From: JAKFWI01 sp035549875
GTDB lineage: Bacteria; Pseudomonadota; Alphaproteobacteria; Caulobacterales; Aquidulcibacteraceae
NCBI GenBank assembly: GCA_035549875.1
Contig: DASZPV010000092.1
Location: forward strand, 1-32,622
Direction of reading: 5' to 3'
DNA: 32,622 nucleotides
The notes under the pieces are model-generated. The model saw only the letters and a program-made list of their open reading frames with translations. It ran no database searches and was not told where the DNA came from. Of the stretch, positions 9,455-17,735 are shown piece after piece. The stretch's first letter is position 1, and the number at the start of each line of letters is the position of its first letter. The position numbers were made by a program, and so were the translations under genes.

Positions 9455-10961
9455 GGGCCACCTGCGGCGAGGTCTTCTTCGGCGTGCGCATCAGGAGAAG
9501 CAGCGGCGCGGATAAAAGACTGACGATAAAAAGGATGCGAAAATCGGCGACATAGGCCTGCATCGCGGCTTGCCGGTACACCATGCCTTCCACCATCGCC
9601 TGCCCTACCGGCGCAGTCAGATCGGCGCCGAGATAGGCGTACACATTGGGATTGTCGGGGCGCAGATGCTCGACGAGGCCGGCATGCGCGCCCTGCACCT
9701 GATTCACATGAAGCGCCTGCAGCAGCGAAATGCCGACGGCGCCGCCGAGATTGCGGATCAGGGTGAATAGCGAAGCGCCCTCGGTGCGCAGCATCGGCGG
9801 CATGGTGGCGAACGCCAACGCCGAAAGAGGGATGAAGATCAGGCCGGTGCCCAGCCCCTGAATGAGTCCCGACGCAATGACAATCGAGTCATCCATCTGC
9901 AGGTTGATCAGGGTCATCATGTACGTGCCGATCGCATTGAGCGACAAGCCGGCGAAGGCCAGCGCGCGCAAGCTGACACGACCGATCAACTGCCCGACAA
10001 GAAACATAGAAATAAAGGCGCCGAGTCCGCGCGGCATCGAGATAATGCCCGCCGTCGTCACCGGATAACCCATCAGCGATTGCAGCATGGTCGGCAACAG
10101 CGCGATCGATCCGAACAGCATCGTGCCAACGAAAAACCCGATGATCGAGGACATGACGAAATTGCCGTCCGCGAATACGCGCGGATCGAAGAACGGATGT
10201 TTCGCGGTCATCGTGTGGATCACGAACCAATATGCGCCGAGGCCGGCGATCGCCAGATACGTCCATATCTCGGCGGTGCTGAACCAGTCGCGCGTCGGCC
10301 CGCGGTCCAGCATCAATTGCAGACCGGCAAGCGCCAGCGTCAGCGCGCCGAAACCGATGAAGTCGAACGGGCGCTGCACGCCCGCCCTTTCGCGCTTGAT
10401 GTAAAACAGCACGCCCATGAACGCGAAAATGCCCACCGGCAGGTTGATCAGGAACACCCAGCGCCAAGTCAGGTGGTCGGTGATGTAGCCGCCGAGGACC
10501 GGCCCAAGCACCGGGCCGAGCACCGTGCCCGCTCCCCAGATCGCCATCGCCTGGCCGTGTTTTTCGGGCGGGTTAATATCAAGCAGTTCGGCCTGGCTGA
10601 GCGGAATAAGCGCGGCGCCGCCAAGCCCTTGCAGCACACGGAACAGCACGATCTGCCACAGGCTGGTCGCGACCCCGCACAGCACCGAAGCGCCGGTGAA
10701 CAGCGCGATGGAGATCAGGAACAACTCCTTGCGGCCGAATCTCTGCGCCAGCCACGACGTCATCGGCGTCATGATCGCGGAAGCCAGGATGTATGAGGTC
10801 AGCACCCATGAAATCTGTTCCTGCGAGGCCTGAAAGCTGCCCTGCATATGGGGCAGCGCGACATTGGCGATCGTCGTGTCGAGCGAGTTCATAAGCGTGG
10901 CGAGCATGATCGACGCGGTGATCGCCGTGCGCGTGAACGGAGAAATATCCGCGTGGGTCAC
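9438..10961 (-). CDS. emrB: DHA2-family MFS drug exporter, EmrB type
   Basis: A 507-residue inner-membrane proton/drug antiporter with about 14 hydrophobic segments. Family blocks include LDTTIANVALPHMQG in segment 1, SWLAQRFGRKELF (MFS motif A after segment 2), LQGLGGAALIPLSQ, and WGAGTVLGPVLGPVLGGYI (motif C of DHA antiporters). It starts at GTG 10961, overlapping the stop of the emrA gene in a GTGA, so translation is coupled. The substrate is unknown; EmrB relatives export hydrophobic toxins, uncouplers and fatty acids. Confidence 0.92.
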   Translation of the reverse strand: MTHADISPFTRTAITASIMLATLMNSLDTTIANVALPHMQGSFQASQEQISWVLTSYILASAIMTPMTSWLAQRFGRKELFLISIALFTGASVLCGVATSLWQIVLFRVLQGLGGAALIPLSQAELLDINPPEKHGQAMAIWGAGTVLGPVLGPVLGGYITDHLTWRWVFLINLPVGIFAFMGVLFYIKRERAGVQRPFDFIGFGALTLALAGLQLMLDRGPTRDWFSTAEIWTYLAIAGLGAYWFVIHTMTAKHPFFDPRVFADGNFVMSSIIGFFVGTMLFGSIALLPTMLQSLMGYPVTTAGIISMPRGLGAFISMFLVGQLIGRVSLRALAFAGLSLNAIGTYMMTLINLQMDDSIVIASGLIQGLGTGLIFIPLSALAFATMPPMLRTEGASLFTLIRNLGGAVGISLLQALHVNQVQGAHAGLVEHLRPDNPNVYAYLGADLTAPVGQAMVEGMVYRQAAMQAYVADFRILFIVSLLSAPLLLLMRTPKKTSPQVAHAVAD

Positions 10962-12064
10962 GGCGCGGCGTCAGCCACCTGCGGCGATTGCGGCCCGGCC
11001 TTGCTATCGACCTTCACGCTCGCGCTGAGGCCGGCGGCCAGGAACACGTCATCGGGCTTTTCGGTAATTTCGATCTGCACCGGCAGGCGCTGGGACACCT
11101 TGATCCAATTGCCCGTAGCGTTTTCCGCCGGCAGCAGCGCGAAGCTGGAGCCGGTGCCGGGGCTGAAACTGGCCACGCGGCCTTTAAGCACTTTTCCGGG
11201 AAACGCGTCGATGCGGATTTCCGCGGGCTCGCCGGGCTTCAGCTTGGCGAGCTGATCTTCCTTGAAATTGGCTTCGATCCACGGTTTGCCCGAAACCAGC
11301 CAGAACAGGGGCTGCGCAATGTTTACATAGGCGCCGATCTCAACCTGATCGACCTTGGTCACGACGCCATCGGCGGCGGCCAAAATCTTGGTATGGCCGA
11401 CATCGTTCCTGGCGCGATCGGCGACGGCCTTGGCCGCGAGCACTGTGGGATGCTGGTCGGTCTTGATGCGCGGATTGCCGCCGAGCGCGGCCTGCGCCGC
11501 GATTAGAGTCTGCAGCGATGCGCGGGCCTGCGCGGCGGCGTTGTCGGCTTCATGCACCGCGCGGTCGTAATCCTGCCGCGACGACACGCCGACATTCATC
11601 AGATCCTTCTGGCGCTGGGCCTCGCGCGCGGCGTACGCCGCGCTCTCGCGCGCTTTCTGGAGATCGGCTGCGCTCTGTAGATAGGCGGCGTGCAATTGCT
11701 CTACCTGCATGCGCGCATTGGCGAGTTGGGCCTGCGCCTGCTGCATCGAGGCGCCAAGATCGGCTGCATCGAGTTCGACGAGCACGTCGCCTTTCTTCAC
11801 GCGCTGGTTTTCCTGCACCGCCACGGCCACCACCCGGCCCGGAACGCTGGCGCTGACGGCCACGCGGGCGGCGCGCACATAGGCGTTGTCGGTGCTGACG
11901 AAACGCCCGCCGAACAGCACGACATAGCCGACGATCAGCGCGATCAGCGCGGGCCCGCCGAACACGAACCAGGGCCTGTAACGCCGGACAAAATCGGTCT
12001 GGCGGCTGAACCTGCCGGGTGCGGCGGGCTCCGGCGGCGCATTCTGCGTATCCGCGTCGGTCAC
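10958..12064 (-). CDS. emrA: HlyD-family periplasmic adaptor, EmrA type
   Basis: A 368-residue membrane fusion protein linking the MFS pump to the outer-membrane duct. It has a cytoplasmic N-terminus, one membrane helix (about residues 32-52), then the HlyD signature VSTDNAYVRAARVAVSASVP, a lipoyl-like half motif, a long helical hairpin rich in Ala/Gln (about 100-190), and the second lipoyl and beta-barrel region (ILAAADGVVTKVDQVEIGAY, KPWIEANFKEDQLAKLKPG). Start GTG 12064 has AGGAGA about 7 bases upstream. First gene of the three-gene exporter operon; divergent from the LysR regulator. Confidence 0.92.
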   Translation of the reverse strand: MTDADTQNAPPEPAAPGRFSRQTDFVRRYRPWFVFGGPALIALIVGYVVLFGGRFVSTDNAYVRAARVAVSASVPGRVVAVAVQENQRVKKGDVLVELDAADLGASMQQAQAQLANARMQVEQLHAAYLQSAADLQKARESAAYAAREAQRQKDLMNVGVSSRQDYDRAVHEADNAAAQARASLQTLIAAQAALGGNPRIKTDQHPTVLAAKAVADRARNDVGHTKILAAADGVVTKVDQVEIGAYVNIAQPLFWLVSGKPWIEANFKEDQLAKLKPGEPAEIRIDAFPGKVLKGRVASFSPGTGSSFALLPAENATGNWIKVSQRLPVQIEITEKPDDVFLAAGLSASVKVDSKAGPQSPQVADAAP

Positions 12065-12159
12065 AATCGCTCTCCTGAACGCAAGAGAGGACGCCGCTTC
12101 CCAGCCCGCGCCGCTCTTCGATCTCTTATTGTATTAATGGGTTACAAATGAATGGATAC

Positions 12160-12178
12160 ATCACATGTTTCGGATGAT
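12160..12178. promoter_or_regulatory. Candidate LysR operator in the divergent spacer
   Basis: The 131-base spacer between emrA and the LysR gene has an A/T-rich core. Within it ATCA (12160-12163) and TGAT (12175-12178) form a dyad separated by 11 bases. LysR proteins usually bind such interrupted dyads between their own gene and the genes they control. The match is short, so this is a candidate only. Confidence 0.3.
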
Positions 12179-12195
12179 ATTATCTCACTTACGTT

Positions 12196-13158
12196 ATGAA
12201 ACACGTTCATCTTGGCGCGCTTGACCTCAATCTGCTCCGCATCCTGAGCGTGATGGCGGAGGAACGAAGCGTCACCAAAGCTGGGGATCGGCTGGGCCTT
12301 ACGCAATCAGCGGTCAGCCACGCCCTGGCCCGGCTCAGGGCGATTTTCGGCGACCCGCTGTTCGTGCGCGGCCCCCTGGGCATGCAGCCGACGCAACGGG
12401 CGATCGAGTTGGCCGCTGGCGTACAGCTTGGCCTGGCGCAGATCGAAAGCGCGCTCGCGCCCCGGTTCGATGCGGCGACAACCGACCGGCGCTTCACGGT
12501 CGTCGGCGGCGCCTATGTCTGCATGGTGCTTGCGCCTTTGCTGGTGGAGCGCATGGGCCGGCTCGCACCTGGCGCGGAATTGCGGCTGCACAACTATGGC
12601 GCCGACATGTACGCCCTGCTCGACACCGGTCAGGCCGACGCCATGATCGGCGGCTATACCAAACCGCCGGACCGATTTGCGAGCGCCGAACTGTTTCAGG
12701 ACGATTTCGTCTGGGTCGTGCGCGCGGACCATCCGATCGCGCGCCGCCCGCTTACGATCGAAGCGCTCGCGGCGCTATCGGCCGTCGTGATTGATCGCCT
12801 GCCGGCGATCCAGGATGACGCCGGCAACGCCGGCGCCGCGCCCGTCAGCGGCGTCTGGTATGACCGCGGCGCCTTCGACGCCGAACTAGCGCGGCGCAAT
12901 TTGAGCCAGCGCGTCGGCGCGACGGCGCCGGATTCGCTCTCCGGCCTGGCGATCGTAGCGCGCTCCGACATGGCCACGCTCGCGCCGCGGCGGCTGGCCA
13001 AAGCGCATTTGCGCCAGGAGCAATTTGCTCTGCTCGATCCGCCTTACGTATCTCCGACCTTGGCGATCAGCCTGATCTATCGCCGCGACAGCGCCAACGA
13101 TCCCGCCCGCGCGTGGCTGCTGTCCATGCTTTCCGAGACCGCCGCCACACTCGGATAG
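12196..13158 (+). CDS. LysR-family transcriptional regulator
   Basis: A 320-residue LTTR. The N-terminal winged HTH occupies about residues 8-66, with LDLNLLRILSVMAEERSVTK, then LGLTQSAVSHALARLR and DPLFVRGPLGMQPTQRA, a NodD/PcpR-like start. The remaining 230 residues are the periplasmic-binding-protein-like effector domain (DTGQADAMIGGY, FVWVVRADHPIARRP). Start ATG 12196 has no clear Shine-Dalgarno. It is divergent from the emrA-emrB-outer membrane operon, so local control of the exporter in response to its substrate is the natural reading. Confidence 0.9.
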   Translation: MKHVHLGALDLNLLRILSVMAEERSVTKAGDRLGLTQSAVSHALARLRAIFGDPLFVRGPLGMQPTQRAIELAAGVQLGLAQIESALAPRFDAATTDRRFTVVGGAYVCMVLAPLLVERMGRLAPGAELRLHNYGADMYALLDTGQADAMIGGYTKPPDRFASAELFQDDFVWVVRADHPIARRPLTIEALAALSAVVIDRLPAIQDDAGNAGAAPVSGVWYDRGAFDAELARRNLSQRVGATAPDSLSGLAIVARSDMATLAPRRLAKAHLRQEQFALLDPPYVSPTLAISLIYRRDSANDPARAWLLSMLSETAATLG

Positions 13159-13187
13159 CGCACTCCTTGCGCCGCCGGCCTCCTACC

Positions 13188-13862
13188 TCAGCCGCGAAGC
13201 AAATCCGCCAGCGCCAGAATTTCAACCGGCGCGTCTTGATCAAAGCGCGGCGCAGCCACGACAAGCCCGGTGTGAAGCTGACGTAGGCTGGCGACCGTAT
13301 CGGCCAATGGTTCAGCGCCTGCGGCCGACTCGCTCACGACAGTCGCCATCACGCGAACCCGCCGCGCGCGCAGCGCTTCGATCGCCGTCAGCGCATGGCT
13401 GATCGCGCCCAGATATGTACCCACAACCAGCAGCGCAGGCAGGTTGAGCGCGGCGATCAGATCGAGATTGGTCTTGCCTTCCGCAAGCGGAGACATCACC
13501 CCGCCCGCCCCTTCGATCAGCAATGCGCCCTCATGCGCCGCGATCCGCACCTGGCACGCCGCCACCACATCGCCATAAGGGACGAAGCGCCCCTCCGCGC
13601 GCGCAGCGGCGGGCGGGGCAAGCGCGGGCCCGTAGCGCCACGGGGAAATGGCGGCGATTGCTTCTGGATTTACCGGCGCGCCGAGAGCGGCCAGCAATCT
13701 TGCGGAGTCGCTGTCTTGTATCCGCGCCGGATCATAGCCGCTCAGCACCGGCTTGTACGCCTCGCACGCAGATCCGCTGGCGCGCCAAACCCGCAGCAGC
13801 GCGCAGGCGATATGCGTCTTGCCGATATCGGTGCCCGCGCCGGTGACGAAGACTGCGCTCAC
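13188..13862 (-). CDS. bioD: Dethiobiotin synthase
   Basis: A 224-residue ATP-dependent enzyme that closes the ureido ring of biotin: 7,8-diaminopelargonate plus CO2 gives dethiobiotin. The N-terminal P-loop is GAGTDIGKTH (8-17), and EGAGGVMSPL near residue 120 is the second family signature. It starts at GTG 13862 and overlaps the bioF stop in a GTGA, so the two are translationally coupled. Step order fits: BioF, then BioA (divergent gene), then BioD. bioB and bioC are not in the window. Confidence 0.92.
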   Translation of the reverse strand: MSAVFVTGAGTDIGKTHIACALLRVWRASGSACEAYKPVLSGYDPARIQDSDSARLLAALGAPVNPEAIAAISPWRYGPALAPPAAARAEGRFVPYGDVVAACQVRIAAHEGALLIEGAGGVMSPLAEGKTNLDLIAALNLPALLVVGTYLGAISHALTAIEALRARRVRVMATVVSESAAGAEPLADTVASLRQLHTGLVVAAPRFDQDAPVEILALADLLRG

Positions 13863-15004
13863 GCGGCCAGCGCGCGCACCGCACCGGCAAGCCGATCGAT
13901 CTCCGCTTCCGGATGCAGCGCAGTGAACGCAAAGCGCAGACGCGCCGTGCCCTCGGCCACGGTCGGCGGACGGATCGGCACGGCGAGGAATCCCTCGGCC
14001 TCAAGCGCGCGGGCAGCAAGCAGCGCGCGGTCAGCCTGCCCGATGACAAACGGCACAATCGCGCTTTGCGCCGCCGGCAGGTTCAGCGCGGCGGTGAAAC
14101 GCTGCGCATGGCGGCGCGGCGCGGCGACGCGTTCAGGTTCGGCCTCGATAATATCCAGCGCCGCGAGCGCCGCCGCCGCGCTCGCTGGCGGCAGGCCGGT
14201 GGAATAGATCAGCGTTCGGGCGCGCGTCTTCATCAGATCGATCACGGCGCGCGAGGCGCATAAATAGCCGCCGAGCGAACCGGCTGCTTTCGACAGCGTG
14301 CCCATCTGCAAGGGCACATCGGCGCCGGGAAATTCATACGCCGCCCCGCGCCCGCCGCCCACCACGCCGAGCCCATGGGCATCATCCGTCATCAGCCAGC
14401 AATCGTATGCGGCGCAATGCGCCGACAGAAGATCGAGCGGCGCCAGATCGCCGTCCATCGAGAACACGCCGTCGGTCAATAAAAGCGCACGGCGATAGCG
14501 CGCGCGCTCTGCCTTCAGTATTTCGAGCACCTGATCCGAATCGTTGTGCCGGACCACGCGCAAAGCCGCGCCCGAAAGCTGCGCCCCGGCCCAGAGGCAG
14601 GCATGCGCGCGCTCATCGATCAGGATGACATCGTCCAGCCCCGCCAGACTTGGCACGATTCCGACATTGGCCATGTAGCCCGACGAGAATACGCACGCCG
14701 CCTCAGCCCCTTTCCAGCGCGCGATCCTTGCTTCGAGCGCTTCAATCAGCGGATGATTGCCCGTGACCAGGCGCGAGGCGCCGGCGCCGGCGCCAAATTC
14801 CTGGATCGCCGCGCAGGCCGCCGCCTTCACCGCCGGATGATGCGTCAGGTTCAAATAATCGTTGCAGGAGAACGACAGCAGCCGTTTTCCCTCCCGTTCG
14901 ATATATAGCCCGTCAAGCCGGCGATCTTCTTTCAGCGTACGCCGCAAGGATTGCGCGGTCAGCGCCGCCAGCTTGGCGTCCGCGAAGGCGTTCAGCGATT
15001 GCAT
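13859..15004 (-). CDS. bioF: 8-amino-7-oxononanoate synthase
   Basis: A 381-residue PLP enzyme condensing pimeloyl-ACP (or -CoA) with alanine in the first ring-building step of biotin synthesis. Visible marks are SFSCNDYLNLTHHPAV near residue 40, FGAGAGASRLVTGNH, the cofactor loop TDDAHGLGVVG, and the Schiff-base lysine in MGTLSKAAGSLGGY. ATG 15004 gives normal family length; the open frame reaches 15262 but runs into bioA on the other strand. It starts only 60 bases from bioA, so the two promoters must share that space. Confidence 0.93.
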   Translation of the reverse strand: MQSLNAFADAKLAALTAQSLRRTLKEDRRLDGLYIEREGKRLLSFSCNDYLNLTHHPAVKAAACAAIQEFGAGAGASRLVTGNHPLIEALEARIARWKGAEAACVFSSGYMANVGIVPSLAGLDDVILIDERAHACLWAGAQLSGAALRVVRHNDSDQVLEILKAERARYRRALLLTDGVFSMDGDLAPLDLLSAHCAAYDCWLMTDDAHGLGVVGGGRGAAYEFPGADVPLQMGTLSKAAGSLGGYLCASRAVIDLMKTRARTLIYSTGLPPASAAAALAALDIIEAEPERVAAPRRHAQRFTAALNLPAAQSAIVPFVIGQADRALLAARALEAEGFLAVPIRPPTVAEGTARLRFAFTALHPEAEIDRLAGAVRALAA

Positions 15005-15064
15005 GGCTTCGTGCTGCCGCGCCGACGCTGGACATGCAAGCCCCATTGCGCGAAAGCCGCGCGA

Positions 15065-16339
15065 ATGAGCGAACAAACGCCCGACTGGCTGCGCGACGGC
15101 CTTGCCCATGTGTGGCGGCCATATACGGCGATGAAGGGCGCGTCGCCGCCCCTTCCCGTGGTGCGCACCGAAGGCGTACGGCTTCACCTGGCCGATGGCC
15201 GCGTGCTGATCGACGGCATCGCTTCGTGGTGGACCGCAGCGCATGGCTACAACCACCCGCACATTCTGGCCGCGCTCTCACGGCAGGCGCAGGCGATGCC
15301 GCATGTGATGTTCGGCGGGCTCGCGCATGAGCCGGCCTATCGCCTGGCCAAGCGGCTCGGTGCTTTGCTGCCCGGCGACCTCAATCACGTGTTCTTCGCC
15401 GAATCCGGCTCGGTCGCGGTGGAAATCGCGATGAAGATGGCGCTGCAATACTGGCTGAACCGCGGCGCGCGCGGGCGCACGAAATTCGTTTCGTTCCGCG
15501 GCGGCTATCACGGCGATACGCTGGCGACGATGACGATCTGCGATCCCGAGGAAGGCATGCATGCCATGTTCGCTGGCGTGCTGCCGGCCCAGTATGTCGT
15601 GGATTTGCCGCGCGACGAGGAAAGCGCAGCCGCGCTGGACCGCCTGTTATCCGAACAGCAAAATGAGATCGCCGCGATCATCGTCGAGCCGCTGGTGCAG
15701 GGCGCCGGCGGAATGATTTTCCACGATGGCGAAACGCTGCGCCGGTTGCGCGCGCTGGCCGACAAATACGATCTGCTGCTGATCTTCGACGAAATCTTCA
15801 CCGGCTTTGGCCGCACCGGTGCGTTGTTCGCCATGGAGGCCGCCAGCGTGACGCCGGACATCGTGACGCTCAGCAAGGCGCTCACGGGCGGCGTGCTGCC
15901 GCTTTCCGCCGCTATCGCCGGCAAGCGCGTGTTCGAAGCGTTCTGGAGCGAGGACCCGGAACGCGCGCTGATGCATGGGCCGACCTACATGGCCAATCCC
16001 CTTGCCTGCGCCGCCGCCAATGCCTCGCTCGACCTGTTCGAGACGGGCGCCTGGAAGACGGACGTGCCGCGCATAGAGCGCGGGTTGGGCGAGGGCCTGG
16101 GGCCGTGCGCGCACTTAGCCGGCGTGCGGGCCGTACGGGTGATGGGCGCAATCGGCGTCGTCGAACTTGAACGCGAGCCCGACCGCGCGGCGCTTACAGC
16201 GCGCTTCGTAGCGCAAGGCGTCTGGATCCGGCCGCTCGGCCGCGTCGTCTATCTGACGCCAGCTCTCAACATCGCTGATGACGATCTCACCATTCTCACA
16301 AGCGCGATCGTGCAAGCGCTTTCCGCGCCGACACGGTGA
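15065..16339 (+). CDS. bioA: Adenosylmethionine-8-amino-7-oxononanoate transaminase
   Basis: A 424-residue class III aminotransferase that uses S-adenosylmethionine as amino donor to make 7,8-diaminopelargonate. Family blocks are HVWRPYTAMKG at the N-terminus, DGIASWWTAAHGYNHP, ESGSVAVEIAMKMALQYW, FDEIFTGFGRTG, and the PLP lysine in LSKALTGGVLPLSA, followed by HGPTYMANPLACAAANASL. Start ATG 15065; the frame upstream to 14951 overlaps bioF and is not part of it. Divergent from bioF-bioD, an arrangement like that of E. coli bioA. A strong terminator follows at 16505. Confidence 0.95.
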   Translation: MSEQTPDWLRDGLAHVWRPYTAMKGASPPLPVVRTEGVRLHLADGRVLIDGIASWWTAAHGYNHPHILAALSRQAQAMPHVMFGGLAHEPAYRLAKRLGALLPGDLNHVFFAESGSVAVEIAMKMALQYWLNRGARGRTKFVSFRGGYHGDTLATMTICDPEEGMHAMFAGVLPAQYVVDLPRDEESAAALDRLLSEQQNEIAAIIVEPLVQGAGGMIFHDGETLRRLRALADKYDLLLIFDEIFTGFGRTGALFAMEAASVTPDIVTLSKALTGGVLPLSAAIAGKRVFEAFWSEDPERALMHGPTYMANPLACAAANASLDLFETGAWKTDVPRIERGLGEGLGPCAHLAGVRAVRVMGAIGVVELEREPDRAALTARFVAQGVWIRPLGRVVYLTPALNIADDDLTILTSAIVQALSAPTR

Positions 16340-16504
16340 ATTTCCGCACTCGGCAATTGTGGGCAAAATATCGGCGCCGCAAACTTTCGACTTCTTCTCG
16401 TCCGGTTTTGATCGACCGCGCCGAATCGCCATGCTACTTTCAGGTGTGGCGCGGCGCTCGACCAACCGCGCCAGGCCCCGCGCCGCCAACGCGGCGGCCG
16501 CTTC

Positions 16505-16553
16505 CTCCGCCGCCGGCGCCTCCCCCTTCTTAGCCGGCGGCGGAGACCTTTTT
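16505..16553 (+). terminator. Rho-independent terminator after bioA
   Basis: A perfect 13-bp stem, CTCCGCCGCCGGC (16505-16517) with its complement at 16533-16545, has a 15-base loop and is followed by ACC and five T (16549-16553). The T run is on the plus strand only, so it serves bioA, about 165 bases after its stop. It also separates bioA from the convergent modA, whose stop is at 16561. Confidence 0.75.
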
Positions 16554-16560
16554 CAGCGCT

Positions 16561-17343
16561 TCAAGGCGTGATGAAGCCCTGGCTTCTGAAGATCGCTTGC
16601 GCCTTGGGGCCGCGCAGGAACGCAGCGAACGCCTTGGCCTCTTCGCTCTGCCCGCCCTTGATCGCCGCCAGCGGGTAGGAAATCTTTGGAAAGCTCGATT
16701 GCGGAAATTCGCCGACGATGACGACCTTGTCGCCCGATGCGCGCGCATCGGTGAAATAAACAATGCCGGCGGCTGCGTCGCCGGTCTCGACGAACCGCAG
16801 CGCCGCGCGCACGTTTTCGGCGCGCGCCACATCAGCCTCCACGGCGTTCCAGGCGCCGAGCGCCTGCAGCGCCGCGCGGCCGTACTTGCCCGCCGGCACG
16901 CTTTCCGGATCGGCCATCGCCAGCTTGCCGCCAGCAAGCGCGCCGTTGAGATCAAAGCCCGGGGCGATCTTCACCTTGAGCGGCCGGTCGGCAGGCGCGA
17001 CCAGAACCAGCTTGTTGGACAGGATCGACACGCGGGTGGCCGGTTCGATCAATTTCCGTTCGGCCAGATAGTTCATCCAATCCTCATCGGCGGAGATGAA
17101 CAGGTCGGCGCGGGCGCCCTGCTCGATCTGCCGCGCCAGGGTTGAACTGGCCGCATAACTCAAGGTCGGCCGGACGCGCCCGGCGGCGGCGTAAGCATCC
17201 GCGGCCTGGTTGAGCGCATCGGTCAGGCTCGATGCGGCATAGACCAGCAGCGGCTTTTTTTCCGGTTGCGCATTAGCCGGCGCCGCCAAACCAATGAGCG
17301 CCGCAATGCCAAAGGCAAGATGCAGAAAATGCCGTTTCAACAT
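16561..17343 (-). CDS. modA: Molybdate ABC transporter substrate-binding protein
   Basis: A 260-residue periplasmic protein that captures molybdate (or tungstate) for an ABC importer. A signal peptide (LKRHFLHLAFGIAALIGLAA, cut after ANA) is followed by the ModA signature YAASSLTDALN. Later blocks ADLFISADEDWMNYL, SVPAGKYGRAAL and GIVYFTDARA fit the family. I start it at ATG 17343, which has GGAG at good distance; the earlier ATG at 17370 lies inside a ModE-type palindrome. No modB permease or modC ATPase gene follows, so the partner transporter must be elsewhere. Confidence 0.9.
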   Translation of the reverse strand: MLKRHFLHLAFGIAALIGLAAPANAQPEKKPLLVYAASSLTDALNQAADAYAAAGRVRPTLSYAASSTLARQIEQGARADLFISADEDWMNYLAERKLIEPATRVSILSNKLVLVAPADRPLKVKIAPGFDLNGALAGGKLAMADPESVPAGKYGRAALQALGAWNAVEADVARAENVRAALRFVETGDAAAGIVYFTDARASGDKVVIVGEFPQSSFPKISYPLAAIKGGQSEEAKAFAAFLRGPKAQAIFRSQGFITP

Positions 17344-17352
17344 GGCGCGCTC

Positions 17353-17376
17353 CGTTATACGCATATCCATATAACG
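17353..17376. promoter_or_regulatory. modA operator: ModE-type operator before modA
   Basis: CGTTATA (17353-17359) and TATAACG (17370-17376) form a 24-base palindrome with only two mismatched pairs. ModE operators are known dyads built on a CGnTATA / TATAnCG core with a short spacer, so this fits well, and a modE gene is immediately upstream. It ends 9 bases before the modA start and touches its GGAG, so a bound ModE would block an elongating or closely placed RNA polymerase. Confidence 0.75.
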
Positions 17377-17384
17377 GCTGGCGC

Positions 17385-17735
17385 CTATTTCAGCAATGCC
17401 GCGAATTCCTCAAGGAATGGCGCAGCATGCTTGTCCAGCCGGGCCTGGAGCACACGATAGCGCTTGACCACAATGCGCCCGGTTTCGGTCACGCGCGCGC
17501 CGCCGCCGGCCTTGCCGCCGGGCGCGGCCTCGACGAGCGGCGTCTTGAACGCCCGGTTCATCGCATCCACCAGCGCCCAGGCGCGGCTGTAGCTCATATT
17601 CAGTTTGCGCGCCGCGGCCGAAATCGAGCCCGTGCTCTCGATCAGATCGAGCAAATCGGCCTTGCCGGGGCCGAGCGCGCGCTCGCCGCCTTTCACAAGG
17701 CGCGGCTTCAGATCAATGGCGACCGGTCCCTTCAT
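17385..17735 (-). CDS. modE: Molybdate-responsive regulator ModE, HTH domain only
   Basis: A 116-residue winged HTH protein of the ModE N-terminal type: LGPGKADLLDLIESTGSISA, then LNMSYSRAWALVDAMNRA (recognition helix) and the wing with GGKAGGGARVTETG. Full ModE has about 260 residues with two molybdate-binding TOBE/Mop domains; these are absent, as in many alphaproteobacterial short forms, so how it senses molybdate is open. It starts at ATG 17735, overlapping the S46 peptidase stop in an ATGA, and precedes modA by 41 bases that hold a ModE-like palindrome. Confidence 0.88.
   Translation of the reverse strand: MKGPVAIDLKPRLVKGGERALGPGKADLLDLIESTGSISAAARKLNMSYSRAWALVDAMNRAFKTPLVEAAPGGKAGGGARVTETGRIVVKRYRVLQARLDKHAAPFLEEFAALLK

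Noticed and set aside
17344..17370. modA start at ATG 17370
   Set aside because: It lies in the ModE-like palindrome and would add nine charged residues before the signal peptide; ATG 17343 has a proper GGAG.
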